Positions 6,223 through 13,230 of a stretch of DNA of 17,523 nucleotides are shown here, piece after piece. The translations under genes and the position numbers were made by a program. Each line of letters opens with the position of its first letter. Position 1 is the stretch's first letter. Source of the DNA: Ferroglobus sp. Lineage in GTDB: Archaea; Halobacteriota; Archaeoglobi; Archaeoglobales; Archaeoglobaceae. The stretch covers positions 1 through 17,523 of the forward strand of contig WAQS01000086.1 in NCBI GenBank assembly GCA_015520115.1, read 5' to 3'. The notes below the pieces were generated by a model. The model saw only the letters and a program-made list of their open reading frames with translations. It ran no database searches and had not been told where the DNA came from.

Positions 6223-7472
6223 TAGAGGTACTTTCTTGGATCTGCTATCTTCCCTTCTATCGCCGAAGCAGCTGCTGTAGCTGGGGAGGATAGATAAATT
6301 TCGGAGTTCGGATTCCCCATTCTTCCTTTGAAGTTCCTGTTTTGAGTTGACAAACAAACCTCTCCGTCAGCGAGAATTCCCAGATGAATTCCCACGCAAG
6401 GTCCGCAACCCGGAGGTAAAACGACTCCGCCAGCTTTGATTATCTCTTGAATGTAACCCTTCTCAAGGGCTTTCATGTAAACTTCCCTGCTTGCCGGAGC
6501 GACGAGTAACCTAACGTCTTTGTGAACAGTTCTTCCCTTCAAAATCCTCGCAACAACTTCCAAATCCGAAAGCCTTCCGTTGGTGCAAGTTCCCACAAAA
6601 ACCTGATCCACTTTCGTCCCCTCAACTTCCTCAATTCTTGCTGTGTTATCAACCTGATGCGGCTTAGCTACGATTGGAGTTAAATCGGAAACGTCGAAGT
6701 ACATCTCCTTCTCGTACTCCGCATCCTCGTCAGGCTTTATCTCCCTGAACTTCTCTCCTCTTCCCCTCTCTATCAAAAATTTCCTCGTGACTTCGTCGCT
6801 CTTGAAAAGTCCGGCTTTTGCTCCGCACTCTATAGCCATGTTCGCCATTGTCAGTCGAGAGTCAATGTCGAGCTTATCAATCGTTTCGCCGTGAAATTCC
6901 AAAGCTTTGTAAGTCGCTCCGTCCACACCAAGCTCTCCTATTATCCAGAGTATAAGATCCTTCGCGAAAACACCTTTTTGGAATTCACCCTCGACAACTA
7001 TTCTAAAGCTCTCAGGAACTCTAAACCAATTCTTTCCCAAAGCCATCGCTATCGCTATGTCTGTCGATCCCATTCCAGTGGAAAAAGCTCCAAGGGCTCC
7101 GTAGGTGCAAGTGTGCGAATCTGCTCCAACAATGAGATCTCCGGGATTTACGTATCTTTCGACCATAAGCTGGTGAATTATCCCCTCCCCGGGTTTGTTG
7201 AACTCAGCCCCAACTTTCTCAGCGAACTCTTTTATTAGCTTCTGATCGTTGCTCAACTCCTTTCTTGGAGAAGGAGCTGCATGATCGACAAAAAAGTGAG
7301 TTATCTTCGCTGCTTTAACTTCCAATCCGAGCTTTTCAACCTGCCTTATCGCTAAAGGAGCTGTTCCGTCTTGCAAAGCTATCCTATCAACCTTTGCTAT
7401 GACGATGTCACCAGCGTAAGCATCCTTCCCGCTCTTTTCGCTGAGTATTTTCTCGGCTATGGTTTTACCCAT
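6222..7472 (-). CDS. leuC: 3-isopropylmalate dehydratase/homoaconitase-type large subunit
   Basis: A 416-residue large subunit of the aconitase-superfamily hydro-lyases (LeuC/HacA type). These carry a [4Fe-4S] cluster and isomerise 2-isopropylmalate in leucine synthesis, or related hydroxy acids. Cluster ligands are C296 (VGTCTNGR), C356 and C359 (PPGCGPCVG). Also present are THFFVDHAAPSP (58-69), GADSHTCTYGALGAF (116-130) and the family signature NRNFKGRMGNP (378-388). Length is normal for the two-subunit archaeal enzyme, which needs a small LeuD subunit; no small-subunit gene is in this window. Archaea often carry two paralogous pairs (isopropylmalate versus homoaconitate/methylmalate use), so the exact substrate is not settled. 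Start ATG 7472 lacks a Shine-Dalgarno motif but has a TATA-like box about 28 bp upstream. Confidence 0.9.
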   Translation of the reverse strand: MGKTIAEKILSEKSGKDAYAGDIVIAKVDRIALQDGTAPLAIRQVEKLGLEVKAAKITHFFVDHAAPSPRKELSNDQKLIKEFAEKVGAEFNKPGEGIIHQLMVERYVNPGDLIVGADSHTCTYGALGAFSTGMGSTDIAIAMALGKNWFRVPESFRIVVEGEFQKGVFAKDLILWIIGELGVDGATYKALEFHGETIDKLDIDSRLTMANMAIECGAKAGLFKSDEVTRKFLIERGRGEKFREIKPDEDAEYEKEMYFDVSDLTPIVAKPHQVDNTARIEEVEGTKVDQVFVGTCTNGRLSDLEVVARILKGRTVHKDVRLLVAPASREVYMKALEKGYIQEIIKAGGVVLPPGCGPCVGIHLGILADGEVCLSTQNRNFKGRMGNPNSEIYLSSPATAAASAIEGKIADPRKYL

Positions 7473-7476
7473 GGAC

Positions 7477-7505
7477 TGCGGAAAAACTTGCGGAAATAAA
7501 AATAT
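7477..7505 (-). promoter_or_regulatory. Predicted leuC promoter with direct repeat
   Basis: On the minus strand ATATTTTTATTT (about 7494-7505) resembles a TATA box 28 bp before ATG 7472. Between box and start are two direct copies of TTTCCGCA (7489-7496 and 7477-7484), 12 bp apart, about one helical turn. Their place over the transcription start would suit a repressor that responds to end product. Confidence 0.4.
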
Positions 7506-7509
7506 GTCG

Positions 7510-8463
7510 TTATAAAATTCTCACGTCCAATGGCTCACCTTTCGTTTCATCCCTGACGAGTGAAATCGCATCGAATTTGCATCGAGCAACGCACACCCCG
7601 CAACCTATGCACCTTTCCCAGATCAGCGAAACACCATTCTCTTCCAAGAAAAGAGCTTCGAAGGGACAAGCTTCCACACAAACTCCACAAGCTCTGCAAG
7701 CTTCTTTATCCACGAAAGCGACGTAGCCCGAGGATGCCATCATCGGAGTTCCATACTTAACCATAGCCTCTATTCCTCCGCAGCAGCACTTGCAACAATT
7801 GCAAATCGAGTAGAACCTATCCAAGCAAGCGTCTTTGAACCAAGCTGAATGCAGATGACCTCTTTCATGCTCTTCTCTAAGGATTTCAAGCGCTTCCTCC
7901 TTCGTTATCTTTCTGCTCGAACGGGGATTGTGTTCGAGAACGAAGTCGACAAAAGGCTGCCCGATCACCAAGCAAACCTGCGTCGGCTCACAATGATCCC
8001 TTCTTGCATGCCTGCAGCCGCATTCGTAAACTGCAATCTCAAGCGGAGTTTTCAGCAAAAAATCCCTCGCAATCGGATAGGGGATAACATGTTCGATTTC
8101 ACGCAAGTGTATCTCTTTACTTATCGTAAAAACGGCTTCAGCTTGCTCATGGGTGAGAACCTTTCCGTGATAACGATTAGCGAACCATTTTCTCCCTCTC
8201 CTGCCGATATTCGGCATCACCCGGTTTAGAAACAGGTTTATGTATTGGTTTGTCCACCTTCCGTAGAAGTAGCTGTGAAGAACGCTCAAGGTGAGGACTC
8301 TTTTTATCCCCGCTTCCCTAAGAAATCTTTTCGTTGATCCCTTGATCAAACTCCAACGTTCTCCGATCAGCCAGAGGAGAACTATTAACACTCCCAAGGA
8401 TAGATAGAACGCATTAACCACTTTCAACACCCAAATCGGAAAAAACTTTCCGAGTTCGAACAA
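7510..8463 (-). CDS. Membrane-anchored ferredoxin-like protein with extra Cys motifs
   Basis: A 317-residue protein with 19 cysteines. One transmembrane helix (about 13-34) is followed by basic residues, suggesting a cytoplasmic C-terminal body. The middle part carries ECGCRHARRDHC.....C (C148, C150, C158, C164) and a cluster CNCCKCCCGG (221-230, with C213 just before). The end holds two [4Fe-4S] ferredoxin motifs: C256, C259, C262, C266 followed by Pro, and C285, C288, C291, C295 followed by Lys instead of the usual Pro. It is probably an electron-transfer protein at the membrane surface, but no characterised function or partner is recognised. Start TTG 8463 is tentative: there is no Shine-Dalgarno motif, and a TATA-like box lies about 24 bp upstream. 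It precedes leuC by 37 bp, with a separate leuC promoter between. Confidence 0.8.
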   Translation of the reverse strand: MFELGKFFPIWVLKVVNAFYLSLGVLIVLLWLIGERWSLIKGSTKRFLREAGIKRVLTLSVLHSYFYGRWTNQYINLFLNRVMPNIGRRGRKWFANRYHGKVLTHEQAEAVFTISKEIHLREIEHVIPYPIARDFLLKTPLEIAVYECGCRHARRDHCEPTQVCLVIGQPFVDFVLEHNPRSSRKITKEEALEILREEHERGHLHSAWFKDACLDRFYSICNCCKCCCGGIEAMVKYGTPMMASSGYVAFVDKEACRACGVCVEACPFEALFLEENGVSLIWERCIGCGVCVARCKFDAISLVRDETKGEPLDVRIL

Positions 8464-8482
8464 TTAAATTTCTCGATAAATA

Positions 8483-8510
8483 GTTATAAAACTTTCGGTG
8501 GTAAAGTTTT
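8483..8510. promoter_or_regulatory. Divergent promoter with perfect inverted repeat
   Basis: GTTATAAAAC (8483-8492) reads as a TATA-like box in both directions, about 24 bp before TTG 8463 on the minus strand and about 33 bp before TTG 8520 on the plus strand. Overlapping it, AAAACTTT (8488-8495), a 7-bp spacer and AAAGTTTT (8503-8510) form a perfect 8+8 bp inverted repeat, which could be an operator or a hairpin near the plus-strand transcription start. Confidence 0.45.
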
Positions 8511-8540
8511 CAACAACGATTGGCAGTAGATATTAATGGT

Positions 8541-8933
8541 ATGAGCTTAATCCAATGCGAAATCTGCGGAGAAAAAGCGGTTACAATCTGCCCGAGATGC
8601 TACAGATACGTTTGCGAAAAATGTTTTGATGTAGCGATGAATTACTGCGTCGACTGTTCAAGATTTAAGCGGGAGGAAGAGAGCGACCTCGTAAGAAGCG
8701 TGAAATCGATGAAGAAGAAGGTGAACTTCATCAGGGAGAATTTGGATAGGTGTTTCAACTGTCCTCTGCTAAAAGATGAGATAATGAGGTTTCTTTACCT
8801 TGTGAAGAGCCTTGAAGCAAAGGCAAGACTCGACTCAATGGAGGAGCTCGAAAACGAAATTTTAAGCTTGAAGGAGGATGTCCAAAAGCTTGGAATCGAA
8901 TACCTCGTAAAGTTTAGAATGCGTTCAACCTGA
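8541..8933 (+). CDS. Small RING/B-box-like zinc-finger protein with coiled coil
   Basis: A 130-residue hypothetical protein. Four CxxC pairs at C6/C9, C17/C20, C25/C28 and C36/C39 are spaced 2-7-2-4-2-7-2, as in cross-brace fingers that bind two zinc ions; a further pair sits at C71/C74. The rest is charged and helical with heptad-like spacing (about 80-120), suggesting a coiled coil. It is likely a zinc-binding protein for nucleic-acid or protein contacts; no specific role is recognised. ATG 8541 is the first ATG and lies five residues before the first Cys, but TTG 8520 (137 residues) would leave a leader of only a few bases and cannot be excluded. The gene is divergent from the ferredoxin-like gene and its end overlaps the convergent phosphatidyltransferase gene by 9 bp. 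Confidence 0.7.
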   Translation: MSLIQCEICGEKAVTICPRCYRYVCEKCFDVAMNYCVDCSRFKREEESDLVRSVKSMKKKVNFIRENLDRCFNCPLLKDEIMRFLYLVKSLEAKARLDSMEELENEILSLKEDVQKLGIEYLVKFRMRST

Positions 8934-9494
8934 CTCCTTTTCCTTGATTTTTCCGTAAGCGTAAATTATTCTGTGAAGAGCAGTTAAATGTGACAAAACC
9001 GCCAAAACTATTAAAGCGTAGTATTCAAGAGAGAAGGCTATTCCAGCAAGAATAATAATTATCCTTTCTCCCCTCTCAGCAATTCCAACATCGCACCTCT
9101 CTATCTCCTTTTCGGCTCTCGCCCTCGTGTAGCTTACCATGTAAGCACCAACCAAAGCTATCGCAGCCAGAAAGAGTTCGTCTATTCTAATCCCGAGAGC
9201 GAGGATCAATGCGGCATCTATGTACCTATCGAAGACCGAATCAAGAAATCCCCCTCTTGCCGTTTTCATTCCTGCGTTTCTCGCTAAAGCTCCATCCAAC
9301 AAATCGAAAAGAGAGGCTACAATAACAGCTAAGAGAGCCTCAATTTTCCCTCCGAAAGCAACGAAGTAGGAAGCTGCAAATCCTGCGATCAACCCGAGAA
9401 GCGTCAAAGTGTTCGGATTTACCCCAGTTTTCGATACGATCTTCGTTAACGGCTTTAAGAGGTTGCTGATCTTATCTTTAAGACTGCTCAGCAT
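8925..9494 (-). CDS. CDP-alcohol phosphatidyltransferase family protein
   Basis: A 189-residue integral membrane enzyme that transfers a phosphoalcohol group from a CDP-linked lipid (in Archaea, CDP-archaeol) to an acceptor such as inositol phosphate, glycerol phosphate or serine. The family signature is complete: D64-x2-D67-G68-x2-A71-R72-x8-G81-x3-D85-x3-D89, holding the metal-binding aspartates. About six transmembrane segments follow the usual pattern. By length and sequence it most resembles archaetidylinositol-phosphate or related polar-lipid synthases, but the acceptor cannot be settled by eye. ATG 9494 lies within the end of the upstream regulator gene (17 bp overlap), so the two are probably co-translated. 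A GGA just before the ATG is too close to be a good ribosome binding site. Confidence 0.9.
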   Translation of the reverse strand: MLSSLKDKISNLLKPLTKIVSKTGVNPNTLTLLGLIAGFAASYFVAFGGKIEALLAVIVASLFDLLDGALARNAGMKTARGGFLDSVFDRYIDAALILALGIRIDELFLAAIALVGAYMVSYTRARAEKEIERCDVGIAERGERIIIILAGIAFSLEYYALIVLAVLSHLTALHRIIYAYGKIKEKESG

Positions 9495-9786
9495 TCCTTC
9501 TAATCATTCCGCAGATCTCGCAAATTTTCCTGCTCAAGTCGTCCCCCTTAATTTTACCATTGATGATTTCCTCCGCAAGGTCCTTTATGTTCTCCCGAAT
9601 TCTCTCGTCTTTCAGAACTCCTCTCTTGCCTTTAGTGTACTGACTTATGGCAGCAACGGTAACTCCGAGAATCTCAGCTACTTCTTTCTTACTCAGCCCC
9701 CTCTCTACAAGCTCTCTCGCCAGCTCCCCTCTTATCATCGGAAGAACTTTCAAAGCCACCTCTTCACACGGAGATTTGAGACCCAT
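9478..9786 (-). CDS. Archaeal helix-turn-helix transcriptional regulator
   Basis: A 102-residue DNA-binding protein of the archaeal family often listed as COG2522. A Cro/XRE-type helix-turn-helix spans about residues 31-54 (LSKKEVAEILGVTVAAISQYTKG), followed by a helical segment and a C-terminal CEIC pair (C89, C92); C7 near the N-terminus could join it as a metal ligand. This makes a metal- or redox-sensing regulator plausible, but that is inference. ATG 9786 is chosen over GTG 9792 because family members begin near the MGLKSPCE stretch; a TATA-like box sits 23-30 bp upstream of both. It leads a two-gene unit with the overlapping phosphatidyltransferase gene, so lipid head-group synthesis may be one of its targets or merely a neighbour. 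Confidence 0.85.
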   Translation of the reverse strand: MGLKSPCEEVALKVLPMIRGELARELVERGLSKKEVAEILGVTVAAISQYTKGKRGVLKDERIRENIKDLAEEIINGKIKGDDLSRKICEICGMIRRNAEQS

Positions 9787-9810
9787 TTTCACAATGTTAA
9801 TTTTCCCGAG

Positions 9811-9820
9811 AATTTATAAG
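9811..9820 (-). promoter_or_regulatory. Predicted promoter of the regulator gene
   Basis: CTTATAAATT on the minus strand is a good TATA-like box whose centre is about 24 bp before GTG 9792 and 30 bp before ATG 9786. No Shine-Dalgarno motif follows, so the transcript is probably leaderless. Confidence 0.5.
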
Positions 9821-10056
9821 CTTTCGCATTCGCTGCTGCTGATTAGCTTAACCGAGTTTTTAGTTCAAAGCCTTGACCCGCTGATACCTTCGTTTCTAAA
9901 AACAAAGCTTCCCAAGTTGGATTATACACGATAGTCCCAAAGACTTTCAACAAAAGTAGAAGATTCGACCGTTCGTTTCTCTCTTTCCCGAGGCAGTATT
10001 TCCGAATTTCTCTCCGATAAGCAAAGATGAGATGAAACTACTTTGGCAAAGGTAAT
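9821..10056. other. Non-coding stretch between divergent genes
   Basis: About 235 bp with no convincing gene on either strand. It contains an 8-bp inverted repeat, GTTTTTAG (9856-9863) and CTAAAAAC (9896-9903), around a 32-base loop. No tRNA fold and no C/D or H/ACA box set could be made out. The TTG at 10043 gives a longer frame for the next gene but lies upstream of its likely promoter. It may be a long regulatory region or hold an unrecognised small RNA. Confidence 0.4.
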
Positions 10057-10066
10057 CTTTAAAATT
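10053..10066 (+). promoter_or_regulatory. Predicted promoter of the RecJ-like gene
   Basis: AATCTTTAAAATT is a TATA-like box centred near 10061, 30 bp before ATG 10091. No Shine-Dalgarno motif lies before that ATG. This favours a near-leaderless transcript and an ATG 10091 start. Confidence 0.5.
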
Positions 10067-10090
10067 CCCCTCCGGAAATTTGAACCTGAG

Positions 10091-12166
10091 ATGAACTGTC
10101 CCAAATGTGGTGGCAAGGGATATATCGAGATAAAAGAAGTCTGCAACATCTGTGAGGGAAGCGGTAAAGCAAAGAGCTTCAACCCAAGGCTTACAGCTGA
10201 ACTAACTTCCGAACAACTTCAGCTCTTCGCAAAAGGAATTTGCGGAGTTTGCAAGGGAAGCGGTGAAAGATCGAGACTTGTCGTTTGCGACGCTTGTAGG
10301 GGAAGCGGAAAGTCGAGCAAGTGCAAAATCTGCGGAAAGCAAATAATCGGCTCAGCAGATCTGTGTAACGAATGTAGAAAGAAGCCACATGCTTATCTTT
10401 TAAGGAACAGCTGTGGAATAGAGGATATAAGACTCAATAGAATTTACGTAGGGAAAGTTATTAGCTTAACCGACATAGGTGCCTTCGTTCAGCTCAACAA
10501 AAGACTGAAGGGACTTATTCACAAAAAGAATTTGAAAAACGCTTACTTAAACGAAGGAGACGAAGTGACGGTGAAGGTTACCTCGATAAGACCCACGGGG
10601 GAGATAGACCTCGAACTGCATCCCATGAACTCTTATGAAATTGTAGAGGTTTCGAAGCAAGTCAAGACTATTCCGATTTCGGAAGCTGAGAAAAACATAG
10701 GTAAGATAGTGGAGATAAGAGGACTTGTCACCCACATCAAGCTAACTGCCGGACCAACTATTTTCACGATAGTCGATGAAAGCTCAGCAATAAACGCTGC
10801 TGCTTTCGAAGATGGAGATAGGGCTTATCCGGAAATAAACGTTGGAGACGTCGTTAAAGCTATAGGTGTTATAAAGAGAAGAGAGACTAAGCTTCAGATG
10901 GAAGTTTACGAAATGGAAAGGCTGCTGGGAGAGGAAGCCTACGGGATAAAGAAAGCGATAGAGAGTGAGATAGAGAGAAGAAGCGAGCCGGAATTCAAAG
11001 GTTTTCTGATAGAAAGCGAAGTTCTCGAAAATTTGAAGGATATCATGCTTGCGGTCGCTAAAGAGTTGAGGAAAGCTATCCTCGAATCGAGACCGATTGT
11101 CATTCGTCATCACTGGGATGCCGATGGGGTTTGCGGAGGAGTTGCTCTGGAAATTGCCCTAAAGGATTACGTGGAAAAGAACCATCCAGATCCGGATGCG
11201 AAAAATTACCTCGTGAGGAGAAAGGTTTCAAGAGCTCCTTTTTACGAGCTTGAGGACGTCGTTAAGGACTTGGACGAATCGCTTGACGATGCTGAAAAAT
11301 TTGGAGATAAGATTCCCCTTGTCGTTTTGGTTGACAACGGATCAGGACATGAAGACATACCGGCAATAAGGCAGTTCTTAGCTTTTGGGGCTGATGTGAT
11401 TACAATAGACCACCACTTTCCGGATGATGAAGTCGACAAGTACCTACTCTACCACGTTAACCCCTACAAAGCTGGAGGGGACAGTAACTACACCTCCGGC
11501 ATTCTCTGCGTTGAAATAGCGAGAATGATCAGCGACAGAAACTTTGAGCACCTCGCAGCCATAAGCGTCGTAGGAGATAGGGCTGAGGGAGAGGTGGAGA
11601 AGTATATCGAGATCGCTAAAGCTGACGTGGAGTTTCTGAAGAAGGTTGTTTTAGCCGTTGAATACGAAGGGTTCTTCCTGAGATTTAGACCAGCAAGCCA
11701 GATAATGCACGAAATACTCGGTTTCGGAAGGAAGGATAGGCAGATAAAGCTTGTGGAAATGCTTTACGAGTATGCGATGAAAAGCATAGAAGAGCAAGTG
11801 AAGACGGCAATGGAAAGCGTTAAGGTTCAGATTCTGCCTAACGGAGTTGCCTTAGCTGCTTTGGATGTGGAAAATTATGCAAAGAGATTTGAATTTCCTC
11901 CTCCCGGAAAGCTGACGGGAGAAGTGCACGACAGGTTGAAGCAGAAGTACGAGAAGGTAGTAACTATCGGCTACGGACCAGATTTTGCTGTTATAAGGAG
12001 CGAGGGAGTTATGCTGGACATACCGAGACTCGTGAGAGAGTTGAGGGAAGAAGTCAACGCCGGAGTGGATGGCGGAGGACATCTCGTTGTCGGAAGCATT
12101 AAGTTCATTGCGGCGAAGAGGAAGGAGGTTTTGGCGAAGCTCGCAGCTAAAATAGGTTCGATTTGA
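10091..12166 (+). CDS. Archaeal RecJ-like DHH phosphoesterase with DnaJ zinc fingers, S1 and OB domains
   Basis: A 691-residue archaeal protein matching the COG1107 architecture. In order: DnaJ-type CxxCxGxG zinc fingers (C3/C6, C18/C21, C51/C54, C66/C69) and further CxxC pairs (C78/C81, C92/C95); an S1 RNA-binding domain (about 119-175); an OB-fold domain (about 202-276); the DHH catalytic domain with H341-x-D343-x-D345, D415, DHH 440-442 and D496; and a DHHA1-type domain ending with GGGH (661-664). All metal-binding residues look intact, so a Mn-dependent exonuclease or phosphoesterase acting on single-stranded nucleic acid is expected. The S1 and zinc parts point to RNA or RNA/DNA substrates, though this is inference. 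ATG 10091 begins one residue before the first zinc-binding Cys and sits 30 bp after a TATA-like box. TTG 10043 would add 16 residues from upstream of the promoter. Confidence 0.92.
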   Translation: MNCPKCGGKGYIEIKEVCNICEGSGKAKSFNPRLTAELTSEQLQLFAKGICGVCKGSGERSRLVVCDACRGSGKSSKCKICGKQIIGSADLCNECRKKPHAYLLRNSCGIEDIRLNRIYVGKVISLTDIGAFVQLNKRLKGLIHKKNLKNAYLNEGDEVTVKVTSIRPTGEIDLELHPMNSYEIVEVSKQVKTIPISEAEKNIGKIVEIRGLVTHIKLTAGPTIFTIVDESSAINAAAFEDGDRAYPEINVGDVVKAIGVIKRRETKLQMEVYEMERLLGEEAYGIKKAIESEIERRSEPEFKGFLIESEVLENLKDIMLAVAKELRKAILESRPIVIRHHWDADGVCGGVALEIALKDYVEKNHPDPDAKNYLVRRKVSRAPFYELEDVVKDLDESLDDAEKFGDKIPLVVLVDNGSGHEDIPAIRQFLAFGADVITIDHHFPDDEVDKYLLYHVNPYKAGGDSNYTSGILCVEIARMISDRNFEHLAAISVVGDRAEGEVEKYIEIAKADVEFLKKVVLAVEYEGFFLRFRPASQIMHEILGFGRKDRQIKLVEMLYEYAMKSIEEQVKTAMESVKVQILPNGVALAALDVENYAKRFEFPPPGKLTGEVHDRLKQKYEKVVTIGYGPDFAVIRSEGVMLDIPRLVRELREEVNAGVDGGGHLVVGSIKFIAAKRKEVLAKLAAKIGSI

Positions 12167-12175
12167 CGATCTCGG

Positions 12176-12185
12176 AAAAATAAAA
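12176..12185 (-). terminator. T-rich terminator after the TrmO gene
   Basis: The minus strand reads TTTTATTTTT directly after the TrmO stop codon, within the 19-bp gap to the convergent RecJ-like gene. It is a typical archaeal T-run terminator. Confidence 0.45.
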
Positions 12186-12575
12186 TCAGCAGTCTATTTC
12201 TTTTATAAATGGCTTTATGTCAACGAGAGGTGTACCATCTATTGCGTCGAGCCATTTAACGTATATTTTTCTCCCCTTCACCTTCAGCAGCTTGCAAACG
12301 GAAAAACCTATCGGATTCGGTCTTTCCGGAGAGCGAGTCGAAAAAACACCTCTTTCTTCCTCTCCCGGAGGTTTCGCCTTTATGACGTCTCTCCTCGATT
12401 CGTGCAACCAGTAGAGAACTATTATCCTATCGAACCTCTCGATTCCCTCCAAGCCTTCAGCGAACTCTTCGTATACTTCGATGACGCTAACTTCCTCGCT
12501 CGTTCTTCCCTGTCTCGGAGCATCTCTTCTATCTTTGTACTTCGACCTTATTATCCCAATAGGTTTGAGGATCAT
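12186..12575 (-). CDS. trmO: TsaA/TrmO-type tRNA methyltransferase
   Basis: A 129-residue protein of the TrmO (YaeB/VirR) family, which methylates N6 of the threonylcarbamoyl-adenosine at position 37 of certain tRNAs with S-adenosylmethionine. Characteristic motifs are KPIGIIRS (4-11), PRQG (20-23), [15 protein letters not shown] (76-90) and [11 protein letters not shown] (113-123). The protein is only the beta-barrel core; bacterial TrmO carries an extra C-terminal domain, as is usual for archaeal versions. ATG 12575 overlaps the upstream AMMECR1 stop as ATGA, pointing to translational coupling; GTG 12584 is a possible alternative. The RNA target has not been established for most archaeal members. 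Confidence 0.88.
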   Translation of the reverse strand: MILKPIGIIRSKYKDRRDAPRQGRTSEEVSVIEVYEEFAEGLEGIERFDRIIVLYWLHESRRDVIKAKPPGEEERGVFSTRSPERPNPIGFSVCKLLKVKGRKIYVKWLDAIDGTPLVDIKPFIKEIDC

Positions 12576-13183
12576 AGCTTGCACGATTTAATGTCCACCT
12601 CAACGACTTCTCCTCTTGGCTCTTTTTCAGCGAATATCTGTCCTTCGAAGACGTAAACTTCCGTGTCTTCAAGCAACCAGCAGTCCGGAGAGAGTCCAGC
12701 TTTTAAGCAAGTTTGCGTTAAAAATTCTTCGGCATCGAAGTTGTACTCGACAGCTACCTGAGGAAGGAGGAGACCGCTGTAAAAACCTCTTTTAATCAGT
12801 AAACCGTGTCTACCTACTTCGATTTTCTTAGGCAGCTCGGTTCTGTCTTTCACCTCAACTTTTTCCGGTGGAGTTAAGATCGTCACCTCCACTTCTATTT
12901 CGTCCATCTCTTTAAGTTCCACTGGAGGAAATCTCGGATCTTCCGTGGCAGCAGCTATGGCTGACTCTATTATCGCTTCGTCCAGTCTTTTTATCGGATA
13001 AGGGAAACCTATGCAACCCCTCAGCATGCGATGCTTGTTTAAAGTCGTGAAAACTCCTCTTTTTTCGGCGAAAACACCATCCAACCTTTTATTTAATTTT
13101 TTCCCGGTTTTCAGATAAGTTTCAATCGCTTCTCTTGCAAGCTTTACAGCCCTTACGCCGTCCTCAAGTGAGAGTAACTTCAT
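12572..13183 (-). CDS. AMMECR1 domain protein
   Basis: A 203-residue AMMECR1-family protein, conserved in Archaea and eukaryotes. The invariant LRGCIG is at 54-59, and the segment [20 protein letters not shown] (about 136-155) also matches the family. The biochemical role is unknown; in many genomes AMMECR1 sits next to MEMO-like or radical SAM genes, and the conserved Cys suggests a nucleotide- or radical-linked modification function. ATG 13183 is chosen because family members begin at about this point and because TATA-like box 13202-13213 lies 24 bp upstream. Starts at 13204 or 13225 would fall inside or before that box. It is followed in an ATGA overlap by TrmO, which may hint at a shared RNA or protein-modification role. 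Confidence 0.92.
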   Translation of the reverse strand: MKLLSLEDGVRAVKLAREAIETYLKTGKKLNKRLDGVFAEKRGVFTTLNKHRMLRGCIGFPYPIKRLDEAIIESAIAAATEDPRFPPVELKEMDEIEVEVTILTPPEKVEVKDRTELPKKIEVGRHGLLIKRGFYSGLLLPQVAVEYNFDAEEFLTQTCLKAGLSPDCWLLEDTEVYVFEGQIFAEKEPRGEVVEVDIKSCKL

Positions 13184-13201
13184 GTTCTTATGCTCGACAC
13201 T

Positions 13202-13213
13202 CATATATTTATG
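13202..13213. promoter_or_regulatory. Single TATA box shared by divergent AMMECR1 and ROK genes
   Basis: CATATATTTATG is TATA-like in both orientations. Its centre (about 13207.5) lies 24.5 bp from ATG 13183 on the minus strand and 23.5 bp from ATG 13231 on the plus strand, so one box could direct two leaderless transcripts. TTATGCT occurs twice, at 13188-13194 and 13209-13215, exactly 21 bp apart, about two helical turns. Confidence 0.55.
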
Positions 13214-13230
13214 CTTGTCCTCCAAAAATC

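Noticed and set aside
9841..9910. Possible tRNA, prompted by a TTCAAAG similar to a T-loop and by the inverted repeat
   Set aside because: No acceptor, D-arm or anticodon arm could be paired around it.
10021..10042. GATGAGATGA as a possible C box of a C/D guide RNA
   Set aside because: It does not match RUGAUGA and no properly spaced D box was found.
9922..10182. An 86-codon minus-strand frame reaching into the gene-free stretch
   Set aside because: It overlaps the start and zinc-finger code of the RecJ-like gene, has no promoter or ribosome binding site, and no recognisable protein features.
11150..11180. Trp within the RecJ-like motif I (HHWDADG) as a possible defect
   Set aside because: The motif is H-x-D-x-D-G and the Trp occupies the variable position, so the site is intact.
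13135..13230. N-terminal extension of the ROK protein
   Set aside because: It would overlap the AMMECR1 coding start and the shared promoter; the phosphate-binding loop follows directly after ATG 13231.
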